A DNA stretch of 64,000 bases from Ctenosaura bakeri (taxonomy: Eukaryota > Chordata > Lepidosauria > Squamata > Iguanidae): NCBI GenBank assembly GCA_948474755.1, contig CAOLHI010000931.1:690001-754000 (forward strand). Direction: 5' to 3'. The translations under genes were made by a program, and so were the position numbers. Shown here piece after piece: positions 14,001-21,790 of this stretch. Numbering within the stretch: position 1 is the first letter of the stretch; the number at the start of each line of letters is the position of its first letter. A model generated the notes under the pieces. It was not told the DNA's origin, did not search any database, and was given only the letters and a program-made list of their open reading frames with translations.

Positions 14001-17000
14001 GACAATCTCAGCAATAAAGTATAGCAGGGTTTAGGAAAGATGACATCAACCCCAAATCCAAGCGATTACCAGTGTGCTTAAGCAGCAATGTCAAGAAAGC
14101 TGTTACAAAAAAGGTTTCTTTCTGAAAATAGAACTTCTGCTCAAAGGTTAGGGAGAGGAACATAAGTCTATGTAAAGAAGTGCAAGCAAATGTGAATGTT
14201 GAAATGCATATTGCTAATAACACTAAGACTGACAATAAAAAACAAGGAACATGTGATAAACAAGAAATTAGCTAAAGAGGAGGCTGGGTCTTTGGATGAC
14301 AACAGAGTTAAAAGAGTGCTAGAGGAAGATAAGGAGAGAGCAGAGAATCTGAATTAATTTTGCGTGTGTTTCCTCACTGCAGAATATATAGGGCAGATAC
14401 CCACGCATGAACAGCAATATACAAAAAGAGAACTTGAGGAACTGAGGCAAATGGTAAGGACAAAAGAGAACATTCTAGACAAGAGCTTTCCAAATTGTTT
14501 GTGACGACACATTAGTGTGATGGTTGCAGTGTGTAGGTGTGTTACACAAAGGTAACAGGGTGGAGGGGCTGCCTCTCCTATCACCGTAGCAGGCCAGGCT
14601 CAGGCTGCTGCTGCTGCCCCTGATCAAGGAAGACCCCAGCAAAGGCAGCAGGCCAGGCTTGGGTGGAAAGGCTGTCTGCACTTACTGAATTACTTACTGA
14701 ATTACTATATTGCAAAATGATGAATGTCTTAATTACTTACTGAATTACTGTGTTGCAAAATGATGTCTAAAAAGTGTGTCACCAACATGAAAGTTGGGAA
14801 GGCTCTGTTCTAAACCTTACAGACAAATCTGAAATAAAACAGAGGGTCCAGATGGCATATCATTGAGTTTTTAAAGAACTCAAATATGAACAAAAATATG
14901 TTACATCAGTTTCTGAACCAGGGAACTGGAAACAGGGCAATGTTATGAGAATTTATGCGGAGGGGGTACTGAGGAAACTGCAGACCAATTAGCTAAACTT
15001 CCAGGCGAACTGAATGGAAACACTATTGCAGGTAAAATGATCCAAACATATTAAAGGACATGTATTTCTGAAAAATGATATTGAACATTGTCAAAAGCCC
15101 AAGTAAACAAAGACTCTCTTAAAATGTAAAAATAGGGCACCCTAAGAATCTGTTCTGGGACTAGTACTTTATATTTGTACATAAAGGAAGTGGAGCTAGC
15201 AGTTACTTTCACATGGTGTGATTTTTTTAATCTTTGTTTTAACTTTGTAAGACATCTTGAGTCCTGGACAGGAAAAAGGTGAGATAATAAGAGCCAGTGT
15301 TGTATAGTGATTTGACCATTTGACTACAACCCTGGAGATCAGGATTCCATTCTCCACTTAGCCATGGAAACCCACTGGGTGACCTTCGATTCATCACATA
15401 CTCTCAGCCCCAGAAAACCCCGTGAAAGGTTTGCATTAGGGCCATCATCAGTTAGATACAACTTGAAGACACACAAAAACAACATCAACAACAATAGCAG
15501 CAGCAGCGGCAAGCAATTTAATAACTAAAGTTTACTGACAACACCAAATTTTTGCGGGGTAATAAAAATAAAGATGGATTATAAAAACAACAGGGTAAAT
15601 GATCATTAACATTTCATGTATAGCTCACTGCAAGCAAATAGTGGTGCACATTAGGAAAAAAAAATCCTAAATATGCACATACATTAATGGAATCTGTGCT
15701 GGAGTGATCAGGAAAAGGAACTTGGAAGTTGTGGTGGATGGCTTCATGAAATGTCAACTCAGCATAGACTGCTGACAGATTTAAGATAAACGAAAATATT
15801 TCTTCAAAGCAGCACATAAAACTATGGAATTTTCTACAAGATGCCAACTTTGATGGCTTTAAAATAATAAAAGAAGATACAAATAATTATCAGAAAACCC
15901 ATTAGTTTAAGTTAGCAGCAGACAAATCAGACAACCCCAAGACATGAGATTAAAACATTTAAAAACTCAGGAATCAAAAGCTAGCTATAAAACATTATTC
16001 ACAAATGTTCAAATTAGCCAAACCACAGCTTAGGGTTTTCTGACTCAGTTCAAATGTTTCACTGCTTTTCTAACTGGAAGAGGACCTGCATGGAAATTTT
16101 TTTTTTTTTTTCGGTTGAGATGCCTGTGTTAGATGAACTGCTGAAGCACTGACAAGCTCTTTGAAGGACATGCAGGATGCAGGTATGATGCACAGATTCC
16201 CACCTCACCTAATGGAAAGGATATTACTTTCAAGGTGTACAGACCCTGTGATCGTCCTTCACAGAAGAAACATGCTAAGAAACATTCTTACGCCTTTCTC
16301 ATAGGATTTCCAGTTAAAAGAATTAGTACAAACTATAATTTTGAAAAATAACATTGTTTTTCCTGATACTTCCCCATCAGTCTAAAAAGTAGTTTACACA
16401 AGTGAAACTATGTCACATCAATAAACTTACTTCAAGCCAATTATTCACATAAATTAGATGGATTTATACAAACAAAATCTTAACCAACTCCAAATCTAGA
16501 CCAACAATATTATCCACCTACAGCCAAGTAAATGTATGTTTTAGAATCTGTTAATCATTTTTAAAAAGCAAAAAAACTCATCCATGGCCTCAGTTCAACA
16601 ACCCCTCAGGACAGCATAAAGATCCACATGCTGACCCATATATCATCTCCAACTTACTTTAAAGCCCCAAGCCACTCAACAAAGGCATTCCATGCTTCAG
16701 CTTCAATAAGTAAGATCATATAAGCTGTGGCTACTTCCTCCCACAGTCAGATGCACAATGATGACATCAATGCTGAGATCTGTGGGGAGGGGGCTTCAGA
16801 GGTGTCAGTGCTTCTGTAATATTGTGCATCCAGCTTGGAGGAAACAACCGCCAGATGCTTCTCCAACCTGCCAGTTCACACTGAAGACAGAATGCCTGTA
16901 TGAGGCAGCTCTGGGGCTTTAAGTAAATTGGGAGGGTAGGGTTGGATGTTAACAACCCTAACAGCACCTGAAAAAAAACAACAGATCCACATGTGTAAGG

Positions 17001-18339
17001 GAGATGGACATGTACAGATGTCCCAACCAGAATTCCAATGCATGAGTGAATAGGCCTTAGTATTCCTAATTTGAATTATTTAGTGTGACACTTGAAGGAA
17101 CAATATTTTATCTACTTGTCTGAGATAAGCCCCACAAACTGAATGGGACTCATTTTTGAATGGATTCATAGTTTACAGTGGTGAAAATCCATAAGCAAAC
17201 AGAAAACATTTTTCCCCAGTACATTATTAAAGAAGTCCACATACTAGGGGAATCCTAGGTGATTAATGAAGAGTTCAGTGAGTAAGAGTACACCCATGCA
17301 ATTTTTCTAGCTGCCCACCTTTTTCAAGATGCAAAGATGTATGTTCATCCATTATTTCCAAACATCTAACACGCTGTGCTGTATGAGAACATGTAAAGAG
17401 CTCTTTACTCCAGTAAGATCTTGACTATGCACTTGGGGCTATTTGGCAAGAAGCCCTCCTATCTCTGTCCCCCATCTAAAGTAAGGTCTGAGGGAACATC
17501 AGAAAACCTACTTGGCTGTGCCACTTCGCTTCTTACCTTTCTCAAGGATAGTAATTTGTTCCTCTTTGATACCTTCCTGCTTCCGTCCAGTATTTATATA
17601 AGCGCATGCTATTCTGATGTAGGTCCCATGTTTTGATACTTACCTGTAATTACATTTCATACTTTTATCTGTCACTTCTGACAATTTCAATGTATTCTCT
17701 CATTCCTACCTATCGTGCACCGTCCTTTTCTGAACAAAAGCGGCGGGGTATAAATGATCTTACAATGGCATAGGGCATTAGACAACTAAGATTTAAAACA
17801 GTAAAACCAGCACCCTCTTACGACGACAGAAACGGGTGTCGCACTCATTTCATGTACAAGGCGGCTCCTTCCCCCGCTCCTAGCAACAGGGCCCCCAAAC
17901 GTGAAGTCATCTTTTCCACTTCATTCCTCACTCCCCATGGGCTGCGTGTCATTTTTTGTTTGTCTGTCCCCAAAGTCACGAAATACTGCCCTGCCCGAAG
18001 TCCCTTTCCTACTCATAGCTCCCGCTTTTCCCTCCGGAGGCCTCGGTGCTCCAACCTTTTGCCTCCAGGCTAGAACTGGAACGACCCTCCTTTCCAATCC
18101 TGGCCAGGGGAAAGGATTCCTTCCATGGCAGCCGACTGCCCCCCTTCCTCCCCCCTTCGCCGTAGCCTGGAGGCGCGAAAACAACCGCGAGCGAGCGAGG
18201 CCCGACAACACACAGCAGGCCCGGAGTCAGCGACACTCACGCTTTCGTGGTCCCACCGCACGTTGCTGCGCTTTTCATCCGGGGCGAGGTTCCTGTCCCG
18301 GCCCATAAGCTCGTCCAAAAGCTGGGCAGCCGAAATCAT
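4879..18339 (-). CDS. LUC7L3: LUC7L3 (LUC7-like 3 / CROP), U1 snRNP-associated splicing factor, exons 1-9, C-terminus missing
   Basis: LUC7 family proteins associate with U1 snRNP in the nucleus and influence 5' splice-site choice. Nine exons, all with GT-AG borders and matching phases, join into 377 codons: 18241-18339, 8652-8718, 7976-8015, 7684-7828, 7001-7075, 6815-6919, 6074-6235, 5175-5452, 4879-5039. The protein starts MISAAQLLDELMGRD. It has a CCCH zinc finger (C35, C43, C58, H62), a basic and coiled-coil middle with the LLAEVERRIRRGHARL stretch, a C2H2 finger (C192, C195, H211, H217), then a Glu/Arg-rich and an Arg/Ser-rich tail from about residue 232. The human protein is about 432 residues, so roughly the last 53 are missing; that exon is not in the window. 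The ATG lies in a CpG island, in the usual LUC7L3 start context. It is head to head with ANKRD40, as in mammals. Identity is near certain because the zinc-finger exons match the mammalian protein almost residue for residue. Confidence 0.97.
5175..5452 (-). CDS. LUC7L3: LUC7L3 exon 8 (RE/RS-rich)
   Basis: This 278-nt exon encodes EKLRKRTEEPERDDRLKKEK, then long Arg/Glu-rich runs and the start of the Arg/Ser repeats. It is strongly purine-rich on the coding strand, as usual for RS-domain exons. Confidence 0.94.
5453..6073. other. LUC7L3 intron 7, nothing recognised
   Basis: This is AT-rich intron sequence with no exon, RNA gene or repeat that I can name. Confidence 0.6.
6074..6235 (-). CDS. 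LUC7L3: LUC7L3 exon 7 (C2H2 finger)
   Basis: This exon has 54 whole codons and carries CEVCGAFL and DDHLMGKQHMGY. The cysteines and histidines are those of the second LUC7 zinc finger. Confidence 0.97.
6236..6814. other. LUC7L3 intron 6, nothing recognised
   Basis: This intron sequence contains only a short T/A homopolymer near 6409-6429 that stands out. Confidence 0.6.
6815..6919 (-). CDS. LUC7L3: LUC7L3 exon 6
   Basis: This exon has 35 whole codons, IEELGSEGKVEEAQGMMKLV through RSTTS, a charged helical segment. The acceptor is AATAG and the donor GTAAGT. Confidence 0.96.
7001..7075 (-). CDS. LUC7L3: LUC7L3 exon 5
   Basis: This exon has 25 whole codons, AAGPTGKNEEKIQVLTDKID through the next LLQQ. 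The region is coiled-coil-like. The acceptor is TAGCAG and the donor GTAACA. Confidence 0.95.
7076..7683. other. LUC7L3 intron 4, nothing recognised
   Basis: This is AT-rich intron sequence without a recognisable feature. Confidence 0.6.
7684..7828 (-). CDS. LUC7L3: LUC7L3 exon 4
   Basis: This exon encodes YEKSSRFMKVGYEREFLRYL through NQQSSG, the conserved LUC7 core helices. The consensus donor GTAAGT was preferred over an overlapping GTGTAA because only it keeps the next exon in frame with the known GAAGPTG sequence. Confidence 0.95.
7891..7908. repeat. (AT)n microsatellite in LUC7L3 intron 3
   Basis: Nine perfect AT units lie between exons 3 and 4. Confidence 0.9.
7976..8015 (-). CDS. LUC7L3: LUC7L3 exon 3
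   Basis: This 40-nt exon encodes GPCEKIHDENLRKQ and completes the CCCH finger. The acceptor is CTAG and the donor GTGAG. Confidence 0.95.
8016..8651. other. LUC7L3 intron 2 with a Tigger-like fragment
   Basis: This is an intron between exons 2 and 3. Apart from the DNA-transposon fragment listed at 8345-8466, nothing is recognised. Confidence 0.55.
8345..8466. mobile_element. Tigger-like (TcMar) DNA transposon fragment
   Basis: Read on the minus strand, this shows the phrase of Tigger-family ends (about GGTTCCAGGACCCC, then GGATACCAAAATCTGCAG) followed by a TCCCTTATATAAAA block known from Tigger elements. The end is followed by TA at 8467-8468, the expected mariner-type target. The other end was not located. 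Confidence 0.6.
8652..8718 (-). CDS. LUC7L3: LUC7L3 exon 2
   Basis: This exon encodes VCKYYLCGFCPAELF and onward, the first half of the CCCH zinc finger. The acceptor CAG is at its high end and the donor GTAAG at its low end. At 67 nt it ends one base into a Gly codon. Confidence 0.96.
8719..9670. other. LUC7L3 intron 1, exon-proximal part
   Basis: No gene or named repeat was recognised in this part of intron 1. Confidence 0.5.
9671..9790 (-). mobile_element. L2/CR1-like LINE 3' tail, antisense
   Basis: The block CTCAGGACTCAAGGTGACTC is the reverse complement of the reptile L2-like 3' tail, which on the other strand reads about GTCACCTTGAGTCC. It is flanked by A-rich and TTTATT sequence typical of such tails. 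Confidence 0.5.
9791..11339. other. LUC7L3 intron 1, unassigned
   Basis: No gene is seen. Part of 10500-10920 may belong to the 5' side of the degenerate LINE that follows, but I could not support this with a domain. Confidence 0.4.
12090..12146 (-). other. Degenerate hammerhead-ribozyme-like motif, left arm of Penelope copy 1
   Basis: On the minus strand, CTGAAGA (12132-12138) is followed by a stem-loop, then GACA in place of GAAA, then a GC-TCAT-GC mini-hairpin. This is the order of the hammerhead core (CUGANGA, stem II, GAAA, stem III). One core base is lost and the cleavage-site UH is not kept, so it is probably inactive. Confidence 0.5.
12580..12908. mobile_element. Tigger-like MITE 1
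   Basis: The left end is CAGTCAGCCCTCCAC and the right end is its degenerate complement, GGTCCACTG. TA is present on both sides (12578-12579 and 12909-12910). The 329-bp length and TA target duplication fit non-autonomous Tc1/mariner-Tigger elements. Confidence 0.75.
13148..13596. mobile_element. Tigger-like MITE 2
   Basis: The left end is CAGTCGGCCCTAC and the right end GAGGGCCAATTG, with flanking TA at 13146-13147 and 13597-13598. The 449-bp interior is the reverse complement of the interior of MITE 3 (38575-39041), showing one family in opposite orientation. Confidence 0.78.
13662..13712 (+). other. Degenerate hammerhead-ribozyme-like motif, right arm of Penelope copy 1
   Basis: CTTAAAA stands at the place of CTGANGA, then a TAGG...TCTA stem, an intact GAAA (13695-13698) and GC-TCAT-GT. 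It is decayed but in the same order as the other copies. Confidence 0.45.
14481..14807. mobile_element. hAT (Charlie-like) MITE with 8-bp target duplication
   Basis: The ends AAGAGCTTTCC and GGAAGGCTCTG form terminal inverted repeats. The flanks TTCTAGAC (14473-14480) and TTCTAAAC (14808-14815) match at 7 of 8 bases, as for a hAT target duplication. The right part contains two imperfect direct copies of a roughly 50-bp unit (TTACTGAATTACT...TTGCAAAATGATG). Confidence 0.8.
15205..15289 (+). mobile_element. L2-like LINE 3' tail
   Basis: ACTTTGTAAGACATCTTGAG followed by AGGTGAGATAATAA matches the reptile L2-like tail (TGTAAGCCGCCTTGAG...GGGATATAA). The Sauria SINE begins in its ATAA end. Confidence 0.55.
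15290..15516 (+). mobile_element. Sauria-type SINE (tRNA-derived head, BovB-derived tail)
   Basis: It starts AGAGCCAGTGTTGTATAGTG, a degenerate tRNA-like A-box region, and then has a B-box-like segment. The central GGAAACCCACTGGGTGACCT and the tail ACTTGAAGACACACA followed by ACA-type repeats are diagnostic of the Sauria SINE. The tail is shared with BovB LINEs, whose machinery these SINEs are thought to use. Confidence 0.85.
15871..17849. other. LUC7L3 intron 1, promoter-proximal, unassigned
   Basis: No gene or named repeat was recognised in this stretch. GC content rises towards the CpG island. Confidence 0.5.
18241..18339 (-). CDS. LUC7L3: LUC7L3 exon 1 (coding part)
   Basis: This exon encodes residues 1-33, MISAAQLLDELMGRD through the RWDHES motif. 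The donor GTGAGT follows directly. It lies inside the CpG island. Confidence 0.95.
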
Positions 18340-18433
18340 GATGCCCGCCTGTCAGCCGGCCTGGCCGCCGCAACTCCGCCGCCTTCCCTCCCTTCCCGAA
18401 GACACAAGCCGCGCGCCTGGCGAGAGTGACAGA

Positions 18434-18450
18434 GACAAAATGGCGGCACC
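18434..18450. promoter_or_regulatory. YY1-like site upstream of LUC7L3 ATG
   Basis: ACAAAATGGCGGCACC closely matches the YY1 consensus AAnATGGCGGC, often found at transcription starts of housekeeping genes. It is about 100 bp upstream of the start codon. Confidence 0.55.
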
Positions 18451-18464
18451 CTCAAGCGAGGGCG

Positions 18465-18484
18465 TTTCCCACAGTGCACCGCGC
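18465..18484. promoter_or_regulatory. ZNF143/SBS-like site upstream of LUC7L3
   Basis: TTTCCCACAGTGCACCGCGC resembles the ZNF143/THAP11 core (TCCCA...TGC...CGCG). It is a consensus match by eye only. Confidence 0.4.
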
Positions 18485-18889
18485 GCCTTTCGCGTACCCG
18501 CCCCTGGATCTTGTTGTCAAGGCCTTGCGTTGCTCGCCAGGCGAGGCCTCCGTCGGTGTGGCCCGGAGGGCGCCAGGGGGGTGATCTCGGTCAGGGAATA
18601 AGCGGGAAGGTGGTCGGCTTCTCAGCGCTGAGGGGGGGAAAAAATCACCGACGGTTTGAAAGTCTTACAGAAAGACAACACAAACCCTTAGCATTCGAGA
18701 ACAAGCACTTTATATCCTGCAGTGCATATCTAAAGCCACTGCATGGAGATGTGCACATGTTTGCCCCTCTTCAAGGATTTGTAACCGGTTTCTGCTTCTC
18801 AAAATTTTCCAGGGGCGTTTTGTTATTTAAGAACGACAGAAAATGACAGAACGTTGTTTGTTGTCATCTGCAGTCCTCAGCCGAGGCAA

Positions 18890-19480
18890 CTGAAACGCAT
18901 CCTGGAGCCACAACCAATTGTGGAGAATAATACAGCCCTCTCACGAGCAGGCAGCCCTTTATTGGCCTGTAGACGGCCTCCAGATCTTAAATAAAACGAC
19001 GGCTCAATTACAACAGGATACATAACATCAATGGCAGTACAGGAACAAGACCTTGCCCCAAACCTAGATGGTAATTCTCCCTGCATGCGCTATGGGAGCA
19101 ATATTACAGGGGCCCATAACATTACTCACAACATCAGACATACATTTACTCGTTCTTCTTCCAATGTGATATGTGCTATCCTGTGCTAGCAATGTCCCTC
19201 TCTACATTGAACAAACGTTATAGTTTCCATGCAAGAGGATTCATGGATGCAAACTTGACAATGGAAATGACAATACTTAAAAAACAATTGCAGAACGTTT
19301 CAACCTTCCTGTACACGCAGTCCTTGAATGATAATGGAAGACTAGAAAGGGAAGCAGTGAACTGAATTATATTCACAAATTTCAATCCATTAGCAAAGAT
19401 ATGAACAAAGACAATGGCTTAATGGCACACTACATTTGTTAATACAAGAATTCCTGCTACTGAACATACAGCGAAAGGAA
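18890..19480 (+). pseudogene. Decayed C-terminal part of a Penelope-like ORF (GIY-YIG endonuclease)
   Basis: With frame changes and stops, the plus strand reads CRRPPDLK near 18960, then SSNVICAILC, QCPSLYIEQT (19155-19215) and CKRIHGCKLD. Next come AERFNLPVH near 19300 and a final MNKDNGLMAH near 19400-19430. The spacing of an (I/V)xxIxC, CP, YI(G)QT block followed by HFNLPGH and GLNxD-type segments is that of the GIY-YIG nuclease region at the end of Penelope-like ORFs; Gly is replaced by Glu in the YIG position here. In these elements the nuclease nicks target DNA for target-primed reverse transcription. No reverse-transcriptase palm motif is left in this copy. Confidence 0.65.
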
Positions 19481-19721
19481 TGATCTCGGGGAGAGATCTG
19501 AACCCAGGAAAATTGACTTTTGGTAAGCAGATTTATTGTTTTCACACATCAACACTAACTGACCACTGGAAAGATGTGAAAGACCTATATCACCTTATGC
19601 AGCCCTTTGAAAATTTGGGGCAAGGGTGATGATCTGCAGCTTTCTGTATCCCATTGCATTTTATCCCACTCCCACAAGTATATAAATATGCTTTATATCT
19701 GAGGCCTTAATACCACCCTAT

Positions 19722-19775
19722 ACTGCATCCAAAGAAGTGGGTTTATATCCATGAAAGCTCGTACAAAAATACAAA
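19722..19775 (+). other. Degenerate hammerhead-ribozyme-like motif, Penelope copy 2
   Basis: CCAAAGA stands at the CTGANGA position, then stem II GTGGG(TTTATA)TCCAT, an intact GAAA (19753-19756) and GC-TCGT-AC. Stem II pairing is the best preserved of all copies, but box 1 is damaged. Confidence 0.5.
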
Positions 19776-19850
19776 CTAGTTAGTCTTAAAGGTGCTACCA
19801 CATGTCTTTTTTCCTCCCCCTCTCTTTCTCCTTTTTATGCTTTTTGAAAG

Positions 19851-21229
19851 GCACAATACATTACAAAGCAGTCTCTAACCACAATGCAGCATTTGGGGAA
19901 ATGCACATGTGCCCACTAACATGGATGCTCACTAATAGTAAAGGTGCCTGCTGGAATGGGGAATGATTTTCATTCCCACAGTGTGGCAACTGTCCAAGCA
20001 CTCTAACTTTTAAGAACACAGATAATGATAAACTGAAGCTATAACTGAGCAATAGTAGTATAGTATTACGCTCTTCAGAGCAATCTTCTATCTGAACATG
20101 GTAAATGCTTGCTGTCACTTTACTCTTTATCCAACTCCTTAAATAATGTTTGTTCCCCCTTTCTGCCTTTAAACTTTGAATTTTCTACTTTTACACATCT
20201 TGTACAGTTAGTATTGTCATTGCGCTGTTCACCACAATCCAGAGATCTCATTCCTGGTTTGATCCTGCAAGTGTAAGGTAAATTGGCTGGGTTTTTAGCT
20301 GTACTCTACATCAATTTCACTAATGTCACTTGCTCTCTCAGAGACCTGTTTGGAACTCTCTATTGTCTGCTTGAGTTTGCACAATAATTTGGTGTGATTT
20401 TCTAACTTGGCCATTCATGAAACTGTGTGTGGGAATTTTTTAAATAAAAATTGGTATCCTCTTATATCTTATTCTAATCGGTTTCGTTTAAACATTCAGC
20501 TTCCAAAACCAGGGGATTTGTGAAGGGATGAATTGCAATATTTTGTTGAGACATATTTGGGCATGTTAAACTGAAATTTGATAGCCATTTGATTTCATGA
20601 CCATTATACTGTTTGCATAGTTGCTGTTTATAATGCTTGGTTGTAGACAACCCATGGTGGAGGAATTAAAATGTATGAAGGGTAGGAGAGAGAAAAAAGA
20701 GTGATGAGGTGGGCCAAACTAGTGTGATGTGAAAGAACTGCTAGAATACAATGAGAAATTAATGACATAAATAATGGAAGACTTGTTTGTGTTAGAATGT
20801 TTGTGTTTGAAGTGTCAACTATCTGGTGATGGAACAACATACCTGACTACATCTTTGTTCAGCTCTGGTTTTCCCTCTTTCTTTAAGCAGTCTTAATTGG
20901 AATAGCATTATAAATCTGCCTCATCTTTACATCATTTTTTTTTTTAGATTACCTAGTAGCTTCTAATTGAACTCCCCTTTGTGCATTACTGACAAGAAGG
21001 AGGATCCACAAGTACAGTCACTCTGCTTCCCTGTCTACACATTCGGAAACTCATAGTAGACATCTGCACAAAGAAAACATACACCCACCTACTGCTACTG
21101 ATGTAAAATTCTACCAGTTAAGAAACCCTGCTTTGTGTTGATTCCTGGTTCTATGGGAACCAAAGCCTATAGACATCTGCATCCATTTTGCTTGTGTTTT
21201 GCTCAGTAATTGTAAGGTTGTTGAAGGAA
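19851..21229. other. Intergenic LUC7L3-ANKRD40, unassigned
   Basis: No gene, RNA or named repeat was recognised. Confidence 0.5.
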
Positions 21230-21790
21230 GACCACACAGTCTCTTCTACTTGTGAAGGCTCTTCCCTGTGAATCAACACATAGAGGGGGTGACAAAAGGA
21301 ATGTGACAGCATTCCTTTCTTGGAGCATGAACTTTTGTGGATATAAACTTACTTCTTCAGATGCAGTACTGAGGGATGTTAAAGCCTCAGAAAGAGGAAG
21401 CAAAGGGGAGAAAAAAGATTGCACCACCATATTTCTCCCCCCTTTTTTGGTCCCCTCTTCCCTCCTTTTTATGCTGCAAGACACTAACACAGCTACTTCT
21501 TTGAAAATTAAAGCCTCAGGTTGTAAAACATATTTATACAGTTGTAGCAGCAGGACAGAATGTAATAGAATTCAGAAAGATGCAAATTATGTCCATTGTC
21601 TTACATTTTCAAAGGGCAGGGCAAAGTGATATAGTCTTTCAGATCCTTATAGTAGAAAGATAGTGTTGATGTATGAAAACAATAAATCTGCGTACCAAAA
21701 GTCAGTTTCCCTGCATTCAAATCTGTCTCTGAGAAAGGGTCTATTACCCTTTCTAAGATTAGGTTTGTCTGTTCTGTTTTCATATTTATC
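21230..21790 (-). mobile_element. Penelope-like retroelement copy 3, rearranged terminal repeat
   Basis: The sequence is homologous to the left (inverted) arm of copy 1. However, a second stretch ending in GCTGCAAGACACTAACACAG interrupts it at about 21400-21515, so two terminal segments are fused in opposite orientation. It carries a hammerhead-like motif on the minus strand (21331-21361). Confidence 0.55.
21325..21372 (-). other. Hammerhead-ribozyme-like motif, Penelope copy 3
   Basis: On the minus strand there is an intact CTGAAGA, a stem-loop ending in CCACA, AAA (GAAA with its G changed to A), and G-TTCATG-C followed by TC, the expected UH cleavage dinucleotide. This is the copy with most core positions kept. 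Confidence 0.5.

Larger units (their letters stand above)
11340..15870 (+). mobile_element. Degenerate L3/CR1-like LINE, heavily interrupted
   Basis: Short LINE-like protein segments appear in order on the plus strand. They are an endonuclease-like LSDFNYPHTDK near 11900-11935, a KEEVRRVKSLQNAW segment near 13940, reverse-transcriptase-like EGPDGIS near 14845 and NCRPIS near 14980, and the terminal KLWNFLQ-type segment near 15810-15870. Many stops and frameshifts show great age. It is broken by a Penelope-like element (11995-13800), a hAT MITE (14481-14807), an L2 tail and a Sauria SINE (15205-15516). Its left limit is uncertain. Confidence 0.55.
17850..18620. promoter_or_regulatory. CpG island and promoter region of LUC7L3
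   Basis: Dense CpG sequence covers exon 1, the first donor site and the upstream flank. Open frames on both strands here are by-products of GC richness. The transcription start was not mapped but likely lies near 18430-18490. Confidence 0.8.
18870..19850 (+). mobile_element. Penelope-like retroelement copy 2 (GIY-YIG end plus terminal repeat)
   Basis: This is the most informative copy. A decayed coding region at about 18890-19480 is followed by a terminal-repeat arm (about 19490-19850) homologous to the arms of copy 1. It lies about 400 bp from the LUC7L3 promoter. Stops in the coding part show it is dead. Confidence 0.7.

Noticed and set aside
14675..14765. CRISPR-like direct repeats
   Set aside because: There are just two imperfect copies inside a hAT MITE of a vertebrate genome.
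15290..15380. A genuine tRNA gene at the head of the Sauria SINE
   Set aside because: The A and B boxes are decayed and the cloverleaf does not close; it is only the SINE head.
17901..18601. Plus- and minus-strand open frames of 75-158 codons in the LUC7L3 CpG island
   Set aside because: They arise from lack of stops in GC-rich DNA and overlap the promoter and first exon; no family resemblance.
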